From CAZJHD01 sp964545855 (GTDB taxonomy: Bacteria > Planctomycetota > UBA1135 > JACQFD01), in assembly GCA_964545855.1 (NCBI GenBank), contig CAZJHD010000041.1:1-37949 (forward strand): a DNA stretch of 37,949 bases, written 5' to 3'. This document shows, piece by piece, positions 1 through 8,931 of this stretch (within the stretch, counting starts at the first letter, position 1; every line of letters begins with the position of its first letter). Under the pieces are notes generated by a model. It saw only the letters and a program-made list of their open reading frames with translations, ran no database searches and was not told the origin of the DNA. The translations under genes were made by a program, and so were the position numbers.

Positions 1-658
1 CGGCGACCGGCTCGCCGCCCGCGGCGAGGACGCGGCCGCGCAGCGCGACTCCGCGCCGCGCGACGACGCGGAGCGGCTCGGCCGCGCCGGGGCTCGTGGC
101 GGGCTCGTGCCGCGGGAAGCTCTCGGCCACGAGCGTGTCGGACTCGAGTGCCAGGTAGAACGGCGCCTCCGGCGGCACGACGACGCGGAACGTGCCGTCC
201 GTCGCGACCTCCGCCGAGGCACCGAGCTTCTTCTGGCGGCGCGCCTCCAGCGCCATCCGGCGCATGCCGCTGAAGCTCGTCCCGAAGCCGCGCTGCATGA
301 GCTCGCCGAAGGAGAGCGAGCGGAGGTAGTCGGGCGGATCGAGGCGGACGACGACGCGCGTTCCGGCGGGCACGGGCCCGCCGTCGAGCGGCAGGACGCG
401 GCCGTGGCGGGGCGCACCCGTGCGCGCGTCCGGCGATGTGGACGCCGCCGCGCGCGTTCGCTCCGCGTCACCCTCCGTCGTGGCGACGGGGGGGAGCGTC
501 GCGATCACCTCGCCCGCCTCGCCCGGGTCGCTACGCTCTCCGCCACGCGTCGCATCTCTGACCCCGCGCCCCGTGTCCCCCGACGCCATCCACACAGCGA
601 ACGCGACGAGGACGAGGACGGCGAAGGTTCCGAGGACGAGAGGGCTTCGATCGGACAC
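1..658 (-). CDS. Carboxypeptidase-regulatory-like protein, membrane-anchored (partial, 3' end outside window)
   Basis: Partial minus-strand gene. A GTG start at 658 opens a frame with no stop to the window edge (219 codons). The protein starts MSDRSPLVLGTF, followed by a hydrophobic segment at about residues 6-22, which reads as a signal anchor. A low-complexity Asp/Thr/Ala linker follows, then beta-rich modules that include TFRVVVPPEAPFYLALES and VALRGRVLAAGGEPVA. The last is the typical opening of a carboxypeptidase-regulatory-like (CarboxypepD_reg) module. The architecture matches three other proteins in this window (8932-10644, 10781-12784, 16829-18322), so it probably sits in the periplasm or envelope. 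Such modules are usually non-enzymatic beta sandwiches and no catalytic residues are visible. It is divergent from the ABC operon, with 135 bp between the two starts. The anchor and frame are seen directly; the family call is an inference. Confidence 0.75.
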   Translation of the reverse strand, partial: MSDRSPLVLGTFAVLVLVAFAVWMASGDTGRGVRDATRGGERSDPGEAGEVIATLPPVATTEGDAERTRAAASTSPDARTGAPRHGRVLPLDGGPVPAGTRVVVRLDPPDYLRSLSFGELMQRGFGTSFSGMRRMALEARRQKKLGASAEVATDGTFRVVVPPEAPFYLALESDTLVAESFPRHEPATSPGAAEPLRVVARRGVALRGRVLAAGGEPVA

Positions 659-793
659 GGGAAGTTCTCCGCGGGCGCGACGGGTTCGGCGTGCCGTCGT
701 GCATGCACCGGGCCCGAGCATTCTCGTCCTTTCGAGCCGCGTCGCGAGCCGCGGGGCGGGAGATCGGCCCCGTTGACGGCGGATCGTCCCCCC

Positions 794-1462
794 GTGGCGG
801 AACTCGCGTCGATCTCCAAGCGCTACCGGCGCGAGGGAGGGGAGGTCGTCGCCGTCCGCGACGTGTCCTTCACCCTCCGCGCGGGCGAGATGGTGTCGCT
901 CGTGGGCCCGTCCGGGTGCGGGAAGTCGACGACGCTGCACCTCGTCTCGGGCGTCGACGACGCCGAGGGCGAGCGCCTCGTCGTCTGCGGCGTCGATCTG
1001 CTGCGCGCCTCCGAGGCCGAGCGCGAGACCCTGCGGCGCCGCCAGGTCGGCATCGTCTTCCAGGCGTTCCACCTCATGCCGCACCTCACGGTGGCGGAGA
1101 ACGTGGAGCTCCCCCTCGCGCTCGACGGCCGTCGCGACGCGGCGCGCGTGCGCACGCTGCTGGAGCGCGTGGGACTCTCCGAGCGCGCGCGGCACTACCC
1201 CGCGGAGCTCTCGGGAGGCGAGCAGCAGCGGACGGCGCTCGCCCGCGCGCTCGTGCACCGGCCCGCACTGCTGCTGGCCGACGAGCCGACGGGCAACCTC
1301 GACTCGGCGTCCGGCGCGCGCGTGCTGGAGCAGATCGAGGCGCTCCGCCGCGAGGAGGGAGCGGCGGTGCTGCTGGTCACGCACGACGAGCGGCTCGCCG
1401 CGCGCGCCGACCGCGTGCTGCGCATGCGCGACGGCGCGATCGTGGAGGAGAGCGGCTCGTGA
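794..1462 (+). CDS. ABC transporter ATP-binding protein (LolD/MacB class)
   Basis: ATPase subunit of an ABC transporter of the LolD/MacB/AttE class, which couples ATP hydrolysis to an FtsX-type permease at the inner membrane. From the GTG at 794 the protein is 222 residues, normal for the class. In order it has Walker A GPSGCGKST, a Q-loop (VFQAFHLMPHLTVAENVELP), the ABC signature LSGGEQQ, Walker B ALLLADEPTGNLDS, and the H-loop His in VLLVTHDE. The open frame continues far upstream, but homology starts only at ELASISKRY, so the start is near 794. An in-frame TTG at 773 with a GGGAG upstream is the alternative. The stop overlaps the permease start (GTGA), so the two are translationally coupled. 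The function class is certain; the substrate is unknown. Confidence 0.93.
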   Translation: MAELASISKRYRREGGEVVAVRDVSFTLRAGEMVSLVGPSGCGKSTTLHLVSGVDDAEGERLVVCGVDLLRASEAERETLRRRQVGIVFQAFHLMPHLTVAENVELPLALDGRRDAARVRTLLERVGLSERARHYPAELSGGEQQRTALARALVHRPALLLADEPTGNLDSASGARVLEQIEALRREEGAAVLLVTHDERLAARADRVLRMRDGAIVEESGS

Positions 1463-4056
1463 CGCGGCCGGCCCGAGACCGCGGCGCTCCCTGGCTCCCG
1501 GCGCTCGTCATGCGGTCGCTCTTCCTGCGTCCGATGCTCCGTCGGCCGGGACGCTTCCTCGTCACCGTCGCCGGCGTGGCGATCGGCGTCGCTTCCGTCG
1601 TCGCCACGGTGGCGTCCAATCGCGCGGCCGTCTCGTCGTTTCGGGAGGGCGTCGAGGAGGTGGCCGGCCGCACGCGCCTCGAGGTGACGCGGCCCGGCGG
1701 CCTCGACGAGGGCGCCCTCGGGAGCCTGCGCGGCCTCGCGAGCGACGCGGCGATCGTGCCCGTGATCGAGGAGCTCGCGATCGCGCCGGCCCTCGGCGAC
1801 GCCGTCCGCGTGCTCGGAGTCGATCTCCTCGCCGACCGCTCCGTCCGCGATCTCGACCTCGCGTCGCGCGCGCCGCTCGACGCGGCACTGCTGCAGCGGG
1901 CGCTGCGGGGCGAGGGGGCGCTCGTGCCGGACGCGCTCGCGCGCGAGGCGGGCGTGGCCGCCGGCGGCTCGCTGCGGATCCTCGTGCGCTCGCGGCCCGT
2001 CGATCTCCCGGTGATCGCGACGCTGCGGCCGCGCGCCGCGGCGAGCGCCTGGGACCGGGTCGTCGTGGTCGACGTGGCCTGGGCGCAGGAGCTGTTCGGG
2101 CGCGTCGGGCGTCTCGACCGCATCGAGCTGCTGCCGCGCGAGGGCGTCGACGTCGAGGCCCTCGCGGGCGAGGTGCGGCGACGGCTCCCGGAGGGCTGCG
2201 AGGTGGCGGCGCCGCGGGAGCGCGGCGAGCGGACGGGCCGCATGCTCGCGGCCCTCGAGTTCAACCTGACGGCGCTCTCGGGGATCTCTCTCCTGGTGGG
2301 AGCCGTCCTCGTCGGCACGACGCTCGCCACTTCGGTCGTGCAGCGCCGCTCGATCCTGGCGTTGCTGCGGTCCCTCGGCACCACGCGCCAGCAGATCGCC
2401 GCGTCGATCCTCCTGGAGGCCGCGGCCATCGGCCTCCTCGGCGGCCTTCTCGGCGTGGCGGCGGGCGCCCTCGGAGCGCGCGCCATGCTCGCGAGCGTGC
2501 GCTCGACCATGGCGGCCGTGGTCCAGGGGATCCCGGAGACGGAGCTCGCGGTCCCCGCCGGCCTCGCCATCGCCGGAGTCCTCGCCGGCGTGCTCGTCTC
2601 GCTCGCGGCGGCGCTCCTTCCCCTGCGCGAAGCGCTCGCGACGCCGGCCGTGCAGGGGCTGCGCGCGGAGCGGCCGCGGCGCCTCGGCGCGAAGGGCTGG
2701 CGTCGCGCCGGGCTCGCCTTCGCGGCGCTCGTCGCGGCGGCGGTGGCGCTCGCCTTCGCGCCCGCCGTCGCGGGTCTGCCGATCCCGGCGCTGTTCTCGG
2801 CGCTCGCGGTGCTCGCGCTCGGCATCGTCGTCGCGTCGCCGGTCCTCGACCTCGCCGCGCGCGCGGCGGCGCGTGCATCCTTCGGCGGCCTGCGGACGCC
2901 GATCCGCATCGTGATGGCCGCCCTCTCGGCGGGGCGACGCCGTGCCGCCTGGGCGTCGGGTGCGCTCGGCGTGGCGGTGGCGCTCGCCGTCGCGATCGCC
3001 GTGATGGTCGGCTCCTTCCGCACGACGGTCGCCGAGTTCCTGGCGCAGACCATCCGCTCCGACGTCTGGGTGCGGCCCGTCGTGGCGGCGACGGGCGTGC
3101 ACGTGGGACGGCTCGATCCGGAGATCGTGACCACCGCGCTCGCGCTCTTCGGCCCCGACGTGGTCGATCCCTTCCACGAATCGACGGCGCGGATCGCCGG
3201 CGAGGACGTCGCGCTCGCGGCGGGGGAGTTCGCCGTCGTGCGGCGCGCCGGCGGCGTGCCCTTCGTCGACGGCCGCGACTCGCGCGAGGTGTTCACGGCG
3301 GCGCTGCGAGACCGGTCCGCCATCGTGAACGAGTCGCTCGCACGGCGCTTCGGCGTCGGACGCGGAGACGTGCTCCGGCTCGAGACGCGCGCGGGGATCC
3401 TCGAGCGCCGCATCGAGGGCGTCTTCTACGACTACTCCCGCAGCCAGGGGCTCGTGGTGCTCGACCGGGGCGACTTCCTCGCGCACTACCCCGACGAAGG
3501 TCCCCAGCAGATCGCGCTCTTCCTTCCGCCCGGCGCCGACGCCGAGGCGGCGCAGGCGCGCCTGCGGACGGCGCTGGGCGGGCGCTTCCGCGTCGACGTG
3601 CTCCTGAATCGGGAGCTCCGGCGCGAGGCGATGGCCACCTTCGACCGCACCTTCGCCATCACGACGGCGCTCCAGCTCGTCTCGTCGCTGGTGGCCGTCA
3701 TCGCGGTGCTCACGGTGCTGGGCGCCCTCGTCGACGAGCGCCGCAAGGACCTCGCGCTCCTGCGCGCGCTCGGCGGCTCGCGCTTCCAGGTGGCCGGCGT
3801 CGTCGTCGGCGAGGCCGGCGTGCTGGGGCTGCTCGGCGTCGTGTCGGGCGTCGTCCTCGGTCTCGCGACCGGGCTCGTGATCGTGAAAGTGGTGAACCTC
3901 CAGTCCTTCGGATGGAGCCTCCGCTTCCTTCCGCCCTGGGGCGACCTCGCGGCGACGGTCGGCGCAGTGGTGCCCGCGTGTCTCATGGCCGGCCTCGTGC
4001 CGGCGATCGCCGCGGCGCGGTTCACGCCGCAGGAGCTCTTCCGTGACGATGCGTGA
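1459..4056 (+). CDS. ABC transporter permease, FtsX family with two FtsX domains
   Basis: Inner-membrane permease of 865 residues, partner of the ATPase just upstream. It starts at a GTG overlapping the ATPase stop by 4 bp; homology upstream of that point is absent. The N-terminal helix at about residues 30-55 (VTVAGVAIGVASVVATVAS) is followed by a MacB-like periplasmic domain. A first FtsX domain with three helices lies at about 270-400, then two further helices (about 415-460). A second periplasmic part runs about 495-720 and a second FtsX domain closes the protein. LLRSLGTTRQQIAAS and LLRALGGSRFQVAGV are the two coupling-helix motifs that contact the ATPase, showing the internal duplication. 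A single chain therefore supplies both halves of the channel. Its 3' end overlaps the next gene by 14 bp. The family is secure; the cargo is unknown, but the AttH-like partner points to lipid or lipoprotein handling. Confidence 0.92.
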   Translation: MTRPARDRGAPWLPALVMRSLFLRPMLRRPGRFLVTVAGVAIGVASVVATVASNRAAVSSFREGVEEVAGRTRLEVTRPGGLDEGALGSLRGLASDAAIVPVIEELAIAPALGDAVRVLGVDLLADRSVRDLDLASRAPLDAALLQRALRGEGALVPDALAREAGVAAGGSLRILVRSRPVDLPVIATLRPRAAASAWDRVVVVDVAWAQELFGRVGRLDRIELLPREGVDVEALAGEVRRRLPEGCEVAAPRERGERTGRMLAALEFNLTALSGISLLVGAVLVGTTLATSVVQRRSILALLRSLGTTRQQIAASILLEAAAIGLLGGLLGVAAGALGARAMLASVRSTMAAVVQGIPETELAVPAGLAIAGVLAGVLVSLAAALLPLREALATPAVQGLRAERPRRLGAKGWRRAGLAFAALVAAAVALAFAPAVAGLPIPALFSALAVLALGIVVASPVLDLAARAAARASFGGLRTPIRIVMAALSAGRRRAAWASGALGVAVALAVAIAVMVGSFRTTVAEFLAQTIRSDVWVRPVVAATGVHVGRLDPEIVTTALALFGPDVVDPFHESTARIAGEDVALAAGEFAVVRRAGGVPFVDGRDSREVFTAALRDRSAIVNESLARRFGVGRGDVLRLETRAGILERRIEGVFYDYSRSQGLVVLDRGDFLAHYPDEGPQQIALFLPPGADAEAAQARLRTALGGRFRVDVLLNRELRREAMATFDRTFAITTALQLVSSLVAVIAVLTVLGALVDERRKDLALLRALGGSRFQVAGVVVGEAGVLGLLGVVSGVVLGLATGLVIVKVVNLQSFGWSLRFLPPWGDLAATVGAVVPACLMAGLVPAIAAARFTPQELFRDDA

Positions 4057-5149
4057 CCGTCTCGCCGGCGCTCTCCTCGGGCTCGCGGCGTGCGCCTGCG
4101 CGCCCGGCGGCTCCTCCGACGAGGGCTGGGAGCGGATCACGCCGCCGCTCGCGCTCGTCTTCCCGCGCGACCACGGCGCGCACCCGCGAACGCGGACCGA
4201 GTGGTGGTACGTCACGGGCGATCTCCGCGACGACGCGGGGAACGAGTTCGGCTTCCAGTGGACCGTCTTCCGACGAGGCATGGACCCGACGCCGCCGCGC
4301 GAGGGCGAGTCGGCCCTGCGCGCGCGCCACGTGCTGGCGGGTCACTTCGCGATCGCCGACCTCGCGTCGAAGCGGCTGCTCGCGGACGACCGGCTGCGCC
4401 GCCCGGGCGGAGGGCTCGCCGGATTCGCCGAGGACGATCTCCGGGTCTGGATCGAGGACCTCGAGCTCGCGCGCGCGGAGGACGGCGCGCTGAGGCTGAG
4501 CGCGCGGCGCGCGGGCCCGAGGGCCGCCCTCGATCTGCGACTCGTGCCGAGGAAGCCCCTCGTCCTCCAGGGCGACCGCGGCCTCTCCGCGAAGGGCGCG
4601 GAGCCCGGCAACGCGTCGGCCTACGTGTCGTGGACGCGCCTCGCCGCCGAGGGAACGCTCGAGACCGACGGCGGCGCCCGCGCCGTGCGCGGCGAGGCGT
4701 GGTTCGACCACGAGTGGGGGACGAGCCAGCTGGGTCCGGGCGTCGTGGGCTGGGACTGGATGGGGCTCCGGCTCGACGATGGCCGCGACCTCATGCTCTA
4801 CCGGCTGCGGCGCGCCGACGGCAGCGCGACGCCCTTCGCGTCGGGCGCGCTCGTCGACGTCCGGGGCGCCGCGCGCACGCTGCGCCCGGAGGATTTCTCC
4901 ATGGAGCCCACCGGGCACTGGACGAGCCCGCGCACGGGAGCGCGCTACCCCGTGCGCTGGAGGATCCGTGTTCCGTCGGCGGGCATCGACGCGGCGGTCG
5001 AGCCGCGCCTCGAGGACGCGGAGCTCGACACGCGCGCGACGACGGGCGTCGTCTACTGGGAGGGCCCCGTGCGCGTCGCCGGCTCGGCGAGCGGACGGGG
5101 CTACGCCGAGCTCACGGGCTACGCGGCGTCGATGGAAGGGAGCTTCTGA
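4043..5149 (+). CDS. AttH-like lipocalin-fold lipoprotein (predicted secreted hydrolase, CrtC-like)
   Basis: A 368-residue lipoprotein of the AttH/CrtC-like lipocalin family (predicted secreted hydrolase). It starts at a GTG at 4043 with AGGAG seven bases upstream; the ATG at 4049 is an alternative. A short signal peptide ends in a lipobox (LAAC, lipidated Cys17). The family hallmarks follow: TEWWYVTGDL at about residues 52-61, GFQWTVFR near 70-77, WFDHEWGTSQLG near 225, and a C-terminal YAELTGY. It overlaps the permease by 14 bp, so ATPase, permease and lipoprotein form one transcription unit, like attE-attF/G-attH in Agrobacterium. The family often sits with FtsX-type transporters and related proteins hydrate or bind isoprenoids. 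The ligand here cannot be read from sequence. Its 3' end faces the VIT/VWA gene, with a hairpin between. Confidence 0.88.
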   Translation: MTMRDRLAGALLGLAACACAPGGSSDEGWERITPPLALVFPRDHGAHPRTRTEWWYVTGDLRDDAGNEFGFQWTVFRRGMDPTPPREGESALRARHVLAGHFAIADLASKRLLADDRLRRPGGGLAGFAEDDLRVWIEDLELARAEDGALRLSARRAGPRAALDLRLVPRKPLVLQGDRGLSAKGAEPGNASAYVSWTRLAAEGTLETDGGARAVRGEAWFDHEWGTSQLGPGVVGWDWMGLRLDDGRDLMLYRLRRADGSATPFASGALVDVRGAARTLRPEDFSMEPTGHWTSPRTGARYPVRWRIRVPSAGIDAAVEPRLEDAELDTRATTGVVYWEGPVRVAGSASGRGYAELTGYAASMEGSF

Positions 5150-5173
5150 GCGCGGGCGCGCTCGGGCTCTCAG
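5146..5173. terminator. Hairpin between convergent genes (likely bidirectional terminator)
   Basis: A perfect inverted repeat at 5148-5163 has 7-bp arms (GAGCGCG / CGCGCTC). It is nested inside a second pair, CTGAG at 5146-5150 and CTCAG at 5169-5173, and spans the stop codons of both convergent genes. There is no T tract, so an intrinsic terminator is likely by position but not typical in form. Confidence 0.5.
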
Positions 5174-7554
5174 CCGATCTCGTACACGACGCCCTTCCAC
5201 GCGACGACGAGCCGCGAGCCGAGGGCGAGGAAGCGCGCGAGGTCGGGCTCGCGGCGCAGCAGGTCGAAGTACTGGTCGGAGAGGAACTCGATCTTCACGA
5301 GCTTCCCTCGGTCCGACTCCTGGAACGCCGCGTCGACCCAGGTGGAGCCGACGAAGTGGAAGACCTTCGTGCCGACGGTGCGGACGAAGATCTCGCTCGT
5401 CTTGGAGAAGGCCTTGCGGCCTTCGAGAGTCGCGAAGACGCTCGCGCCCGGCGCTCCGAGCCAGTTGCCGGGTCGCATGCCCGACGTGGCCGGCGCCGAC
5501 GGCGCGGCCGTCTGCGCCTTCGCCTCCTTGCTCGCTTCGACGGCGCCCTCGCCCGACGCGGTGGCAGGGAGATCGGCGAGCCGGTCGCGCGCGTCGGCGG
5601 CCACGTCCCGCTCGAGCTCGTCCAGTCGCTCGGTGACGGCGCGTCCGTTGGCGCCGGTCACGTCGAGCACGTCGTCGCCGACGTATCCGAGGCGCCGGAG
5701 AGCCTCCGAGTCGTCCTCTCCCTGGGCCCGACGGAAGCGCACGGCGCCGCCGCCCACGGGTGCGAGGCCGCGTGCCTGGCTCAGCCGGGCGCCCTCCTCG
5801 ACGACGAGGAACGACGTGTAGGGCGTGACGATCGCGAACTCGCGGCCGAGGCGCTTCACCTCCTCCACGAGTTCGGCGTTCGATCCGTGGATCCGGATCT
5901 GGTCGAGGAGGAACCCCACCTTGCGCGACGCCCAGAGCGGGCGCAGCGCGTCGTTGCGCGCGAGCGCGCCCGGCAGGTCGACCTCCCAGGTCCACTCGCG
6001 GCGCTCGGAGCCGAGGTTGCCCGTGAGGCGGAGCGTCTTCATCCCCTGGCCGCGGTAGCGCCCCGCCACGAGGAGCTGGGAGCCGCGGAAGACGTCGGGC
6101 AGCTCGCGCGGATAGACGTCGTAGGCGTCGGCGCCGTCGAGCGCGACCTTCACGTCCGTGAGCACGGGGCTCGCCACCTTGTCGAAGAGCGAGGAGACCT
6201 TGATCTCCACGTCCTCCTCGGGCCGCACGTACTCGCGGTCGCCGCGGGTCGTCTCCGAGAGGGCGTCCAGCAGCTTCGTGTTCACGTCGAAGCCGACGCC
6301 GAAGGTGAAGACGCGGAGCTTCCCGCCGCTCGCCTCCTTCGCGCGCGCGAGGATCTTCTCGGGCGCCACCTCGCCGACCGTCGGCAGCCCGTCCGTGAGG
6401 AAGAACACCATGCAGAGGCGGCCCTCGGCGCGCTCGGTGCGGAGCGCCATCGCGAGCGCCTCGTCGATGTTCGTGCCGCCGCGCGCCTCGAGCTTCGCGA
6501 TCCACTCGCGGGCGGCGGCGAGGTTCTCGGCCGTGGGGGCGAGGAGGCCCGTGCGGAAGGCCTCGGCCTCCGTCGAGAAGCGCACGAGGGAGAAGCGGTC
6601 CTCGGGACGCAGCCGGCCGACGCACTGCTCGAGCGCGCGACGCGCCTGCTCCATCTTCTCGCCGGCCATGCTGCCGGAGGTGTCGAGCACGAAGACCACG
6701 TCCTTCGCCTGGATCTGCGCCGGCGAGAGATCGAAGCGCGGCGCGAGCGTGATCGAGAAGAACCCGTCCTCGCCCGGCTTGCGGTGCGCGAGCGGCAGCG
6801 CGCCGAACTCGCGCTTCGTCGGCGAGTAGAGGAGCTGGAGGTCGCGCTCGGCGCGGACGCCCGACTGCTCCATCGAGAAGCGGGCGACGGAGCCCTCGTG
6901 GCGGACGTCGAGGGGATGCGTCGGCGAATGGATCGCGGAGAGCGGCTGGGTCGCCTCGAGGGTGCCCTCGAGGACGAAGCTTGCGAGGCCGCCGGGCGCG
7001 ACGGACGAGAGGCGGAGCGGAAGCGTGTACTCGAAGGTGCCCGCGCTCGCCGGCACCGCGTTCGCGTAGCGGATGCGCACGCGCGATTCGCCGTTCGCCG
7101 GGACGGGGAAGACGGAGACCTTCACGCAGCGCTTGTCGATCCACTCCAGGAGGGCCGGGTCCTGGCGGCGCCGCACGATGTCCTCGTAGATGCCGCGCGC
7201 CTTGTCCTTGTCGAGCAGCTCCGCCTGCTGCGGTTTCCCGTCGACCCAGAGTTCGAGCTGCGAGACCACTGCCTCGTCGGGGAGCGGCCAGACGTAGACG
7301 TCCTCGACGGGGAACGGGTTCCGGTTGCGGAACGCCTGCTCCAGCTCCGTCGTCGCCGTCGCGTTCGCGATGGCGATCTTCACGCGCAGGCTCTCCAGGA
7401 CGAGGGGCAGCGGCCTGCGGGGGATCGGGCGCGGCGGCCAGACCTCGACCGGCGGGAGGATCCGCGGTCCGTCGTCCTGGACGGGCGCCGCCGGTGCGAG
7501 CGCTGCGAGAGACGCGAGGGAGACGAGAGCGGCGAGCGTGAGGACGGAGCGCAT
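5170..7554 (-). CDS. Secreted VIT and von Willebrand factor A domain protein
   Basis: A 794-residue exported protein with the architecture of inter-alpha-trypsin inhibitor heavy chain. A signal peptide (about residues 1-24) is followed by a VIT domain at about 50-180, including FPVEDVYVWPLPDEA. A VWA domain runs from about 284 to 460 and has the complete metal-ion adhesion site, Asp291-x-Ser293-x-Ser295 in VLDTSGSMAGEK. The C-terminal third has a beta-rich part, a low-complexity Ala/Ser/Thr linker, and a distinct end reading SKTSEIFVRTVGTKVFHFVG. Such proteins bind extracellular or periplasmic partners through a divalent metal; the partner is not known. The ATG at 7554 is fixed by the signal peptide. 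Two palindromes lie just upstream of the start. Confidence 0.9.
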   Translation of the reverse strand: MRSVLTLAALVSLASLAALAPAAPVQDDGPRILPPVEVWPPRPIPRRPLPLVLESLRVKIAIANATATTELEQAFRNRNPFPVEDVYVWPLPDEAVVSQLELWVDGKPQQAELLDKDKARGIYEDIVRRRQDPALLEWIDKRCVKVSVFPVPANGESRVRIRYANAVPASAGTFEYTLPLRLSSVAPGGLASFVLEGTLEATQPLSAIHSPTHPLDVRHEGSVARFSMEQSGVRAERDLQLLYSPTKREFGALPLAHRKPGEDGFFSITLAPRFDLSPAQIQAKDVVFVLDTSGSMAGEKMEQARRALEQCVGRLRPEDRFSLVRFSTEAEAFRTGLLAPTAENLAAAREWIAKLEARGGTNIDEALAMALRTERAEGRLCMVFFLTDGLPTVGEVAPEKILARAKEASGGKLRVFTFGVGFDVNTKLLDALSETTRGDREYVRPEEDVEIKVSSLFDKVASPVLTDVKVALDGADAYDVYPRELPDVFRGSQLLVAGRYRGQGMKTLRLTGNLGSERREWTWEVDLPGALARNDALRPLWASRKVGFLLDQIRIHGSNAELVEEVKRLGREFAIVTPYTSFLVVEEGARLSQARGLAPVGGGAVRFRRAQGEDDSEALRRLGYVGDDVLDVTGANGRAVTERLDELERDVAADARDRLADLPATASGEGAVEASKEAKAQTAAPSAPATSGMRPGNWLGAPGASVFATLEGRKAFSKTSEIFVRTVGTKVFHFVGSTWVDAAFQESDRGKLVKIEFLSDQYFDLLRREPDLARFLALGSRLVVAWKGVVYEIG

Positions 7555-7573
7555 GGAGTTTCCTTCTCTGCTT

Positions 7574-7606
7574 CGTTGGGCCCAACGGTTCCGGGGGGAT
7601 CCCCGG
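7574..7606. promoter_or_regulatory. Two adjacent palindromes upstream of the VIT/VWA gene
   Basis: 7574-7587 is a perfect 14-bp palindrome, CGTTGGGCCCAACG. Four bases further, 7591-7606 forms a second dyad, CCGGGG-ggat-CCCCGG. Both lie 20-52 bp upstream of the minus-strand start at 7554. They could be an operator for that gene, or the second could help terminate transcription from the M28 peptidase gene. Only the symmetry is observed. Confidence 0.4.
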
Positions 7607-7684
7607 CGCGGTCCCGACGACGCCCGTACGGCGGCGGTTCTTAGGGATTGGGGGAGAATCTCCGAGACGCCGGGTCGCGCGACG

Positions 7685-8788
7685 TCAGCGGCGCCGCGGC
7701 GTGCGCTCCGGGAGGAGCGAGGCGCCCGTCGGCTTCGGCGTCTCGGCGCCGGACGCGATCGCGGCGACGCCGAGGAAGATGCCGCGCACGAGCGACTCCA
7801 GGTTGTCGAACTCGATCCGGTCCACCTCGTCGTCGACGCCGTGGTAGTCGGGGTGCGTCGAGCCGGCGCTCAGGCTGTGGCCGATCACGTTCTTCCGAAC
7901 GAAGGCCATGTTGTCGGAGCGCATGTAGTAGCGCTGCTCCGGGTACGGATCGGGGAAGAGCTCCACGCCCGCGCCCGTCGCGTGGCGCGCGAGGATCGGG
8001 CCGAGCGTCGAGAACTCCCAGCCCGTGAGCCACGTGCGCTTCGCGCCGACGCCGTGGGTGCGGCCCAGCATCTCCAGGTTCACGTCGCAGAGCGTCTCGG
8101 CGAGCGGGACCGGCGGCGACGTGACATAGGCGTTCGATCCGAAGCCGCCCGTCTCCTCGCCCGTGAAGCAGGCGAAGACGACCGTGCGCTGCGGTCTCGG
8201 CTCCAGCGCCGAGAAGGCGCGCGCGAGCGCCACGACGGCGACCGTGCCCGAGCCGTCGTCGTCGGCTCCGTTGTAGATGCCGTCGCCCTCTTCGTTCGGC
8301 TTGCCCGTGCCGATGTGATCGTAGTGCGCGCTGATCACCACGGCGCCGGCCGCCGGGTCGCGGCCCTTCAGGATGCCGATCACGTTCACCGGCTCCGGGA
8401 GCTCCGGCTTCGGCGCGGCGCCGTCGCCCTTCGGCTCCGGTTCCTCCGCGTTGCGACGCGACCGCCGCGCCGGCACCGGCACCGGCTGCAGGAAGCTCGT
8501 GCCGCCGCCGCCGGGAGCGAGGCCGATCTCGCGGAAGCGCGCCTCCAGGTAGAGCGCCGCCTCGTGCTGCCCCTGGCTCGGCGTGGCGCGCCCGCCGCGC
8601 TCGTCGGCGGCGATGAAGGTGAGGTCCTTGCGGAGGTCCTCCGCGGTGATCCGCGCCATCGCCTTGGCGACCGCCGGAGCGATCGGCGTCGCGGCCGGCT
8701 GCGCTGTCGCGGGCGCGCTCGCGGGCCGGGCCGCCGGGTCGTCGCCGACGAGGAACGGAAGGAGGACGAGCGCGAGGATCTGCGTCAT
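7685..8788 (-). CDS. M28 family zinc peptidase (secreted aminopeptidase-like)
   Basis: A 367-residue predicted secreted metallopeptidase of family M28, which removes N-terminal residues from peptides using two zinc ions. An N-terminal hydrophobic segment (about residues 2-14) acts as a signal peptide, followed by an Ala/Pro linker. The metal motifs are visible: AHYDHIG with His155, GADDDGSG with Asp177, and FTGEETGGFGS with the catalytic Glu211 and ligand Glu212. Later, the Asp in DVNLEMLG (about 248) and a His near 340 in HPDYHGVDDEVD fit the remaining ligands. An Arg/Glu/Pro-rich insertion at about 105-132 interrupts the domain. It is upstream of the VIT/VWA gene on the same strand, 130 bp apart, so co-transcription is possible but not shown. 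The substrate is unknown. Confidence 0.9.
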   Translation of the reverse strand: MTQILALVLLPFLVGDDPAARPASAPATAQPAATPIAPAVAKAMARITAEDLRKDLTFIAADERGGRATPSQGQHEAALYLEARFREIGLAPGGGGTSFLQPVPVPARRSRRNAEEPEPKGDGAAPKPELPEPVNVIGILKGRDPAAGAVVISAHYDHIGTGKPNEEGDGIYNGADDDGSGTVAVVALARAFSALEPRPQRTVVFACFTGEETGGFGSNAYVTSPPVPLAETLCDVNLEMLGRTHGVGAKRTWLTGWEFSTLGPILARHATGAGVELFPDPYPEQRYYMRSDNMAFVRKNVIGHSLSAGSTHPDYHGVDDEVDRIEFDNLESLVRGIFLGVAAIASGAETPKPTGASLLPERTPRRR

Positions 8789-8843
8789 GCCGCGCAGCGT
8801 GACCGCCCGGCCCAGCGCCGTCGAGGGAAGAGCCGAGGGCGGG

Positions 8844-8851
8844 TAGCATCG
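8844..8851 (+). promoter_or_regulatory. TAGCATCG element in a divergent intergenic region
   Basis: The octamer TAGCATCG occurs here and at 10673 and 12804, in each case before a gene of the duplicated block. At the other two sites it lies 10 nt before a start codon and resembles a TANNNT -10 box. Here it is 80 bp before the start at 8932, so it might serve a longer leader or be coincidental. Confidence 0.3.
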
Positions 8852-8931
8852 CGGGTCGCGGTTCGGCTCCCGATGGTTGGCCTGTGTCGGTTCTCTGCGG
8901 AATCGACCTGTCGCGTCCTGGAGGTCTCCCG

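Noticed and set aside
107..793. Upstream extension of the ABC ATPase frame
   Set aside because: Homology begins at ELASISKRY, and this part overlaps the minus-strand carboxypeptidase-like gene and the intergenic gap.
1195..4281. A 1028-codon minus-strand open frame opposite the ABC permease
   Set aside because: Composition is Arg/Glu/His/Ala-rich without domains, and the plus strand codes for a clear FtsX permease. High GC makes stop codons rare on the opposite strand.
4090..7644. Long open frames on both strands across the AttH and VIT/VWA genes
   Set aside because: These are shadows of the AttH-like lipoprotein and the VIT/VWA protein; they lack any recognisable domain.
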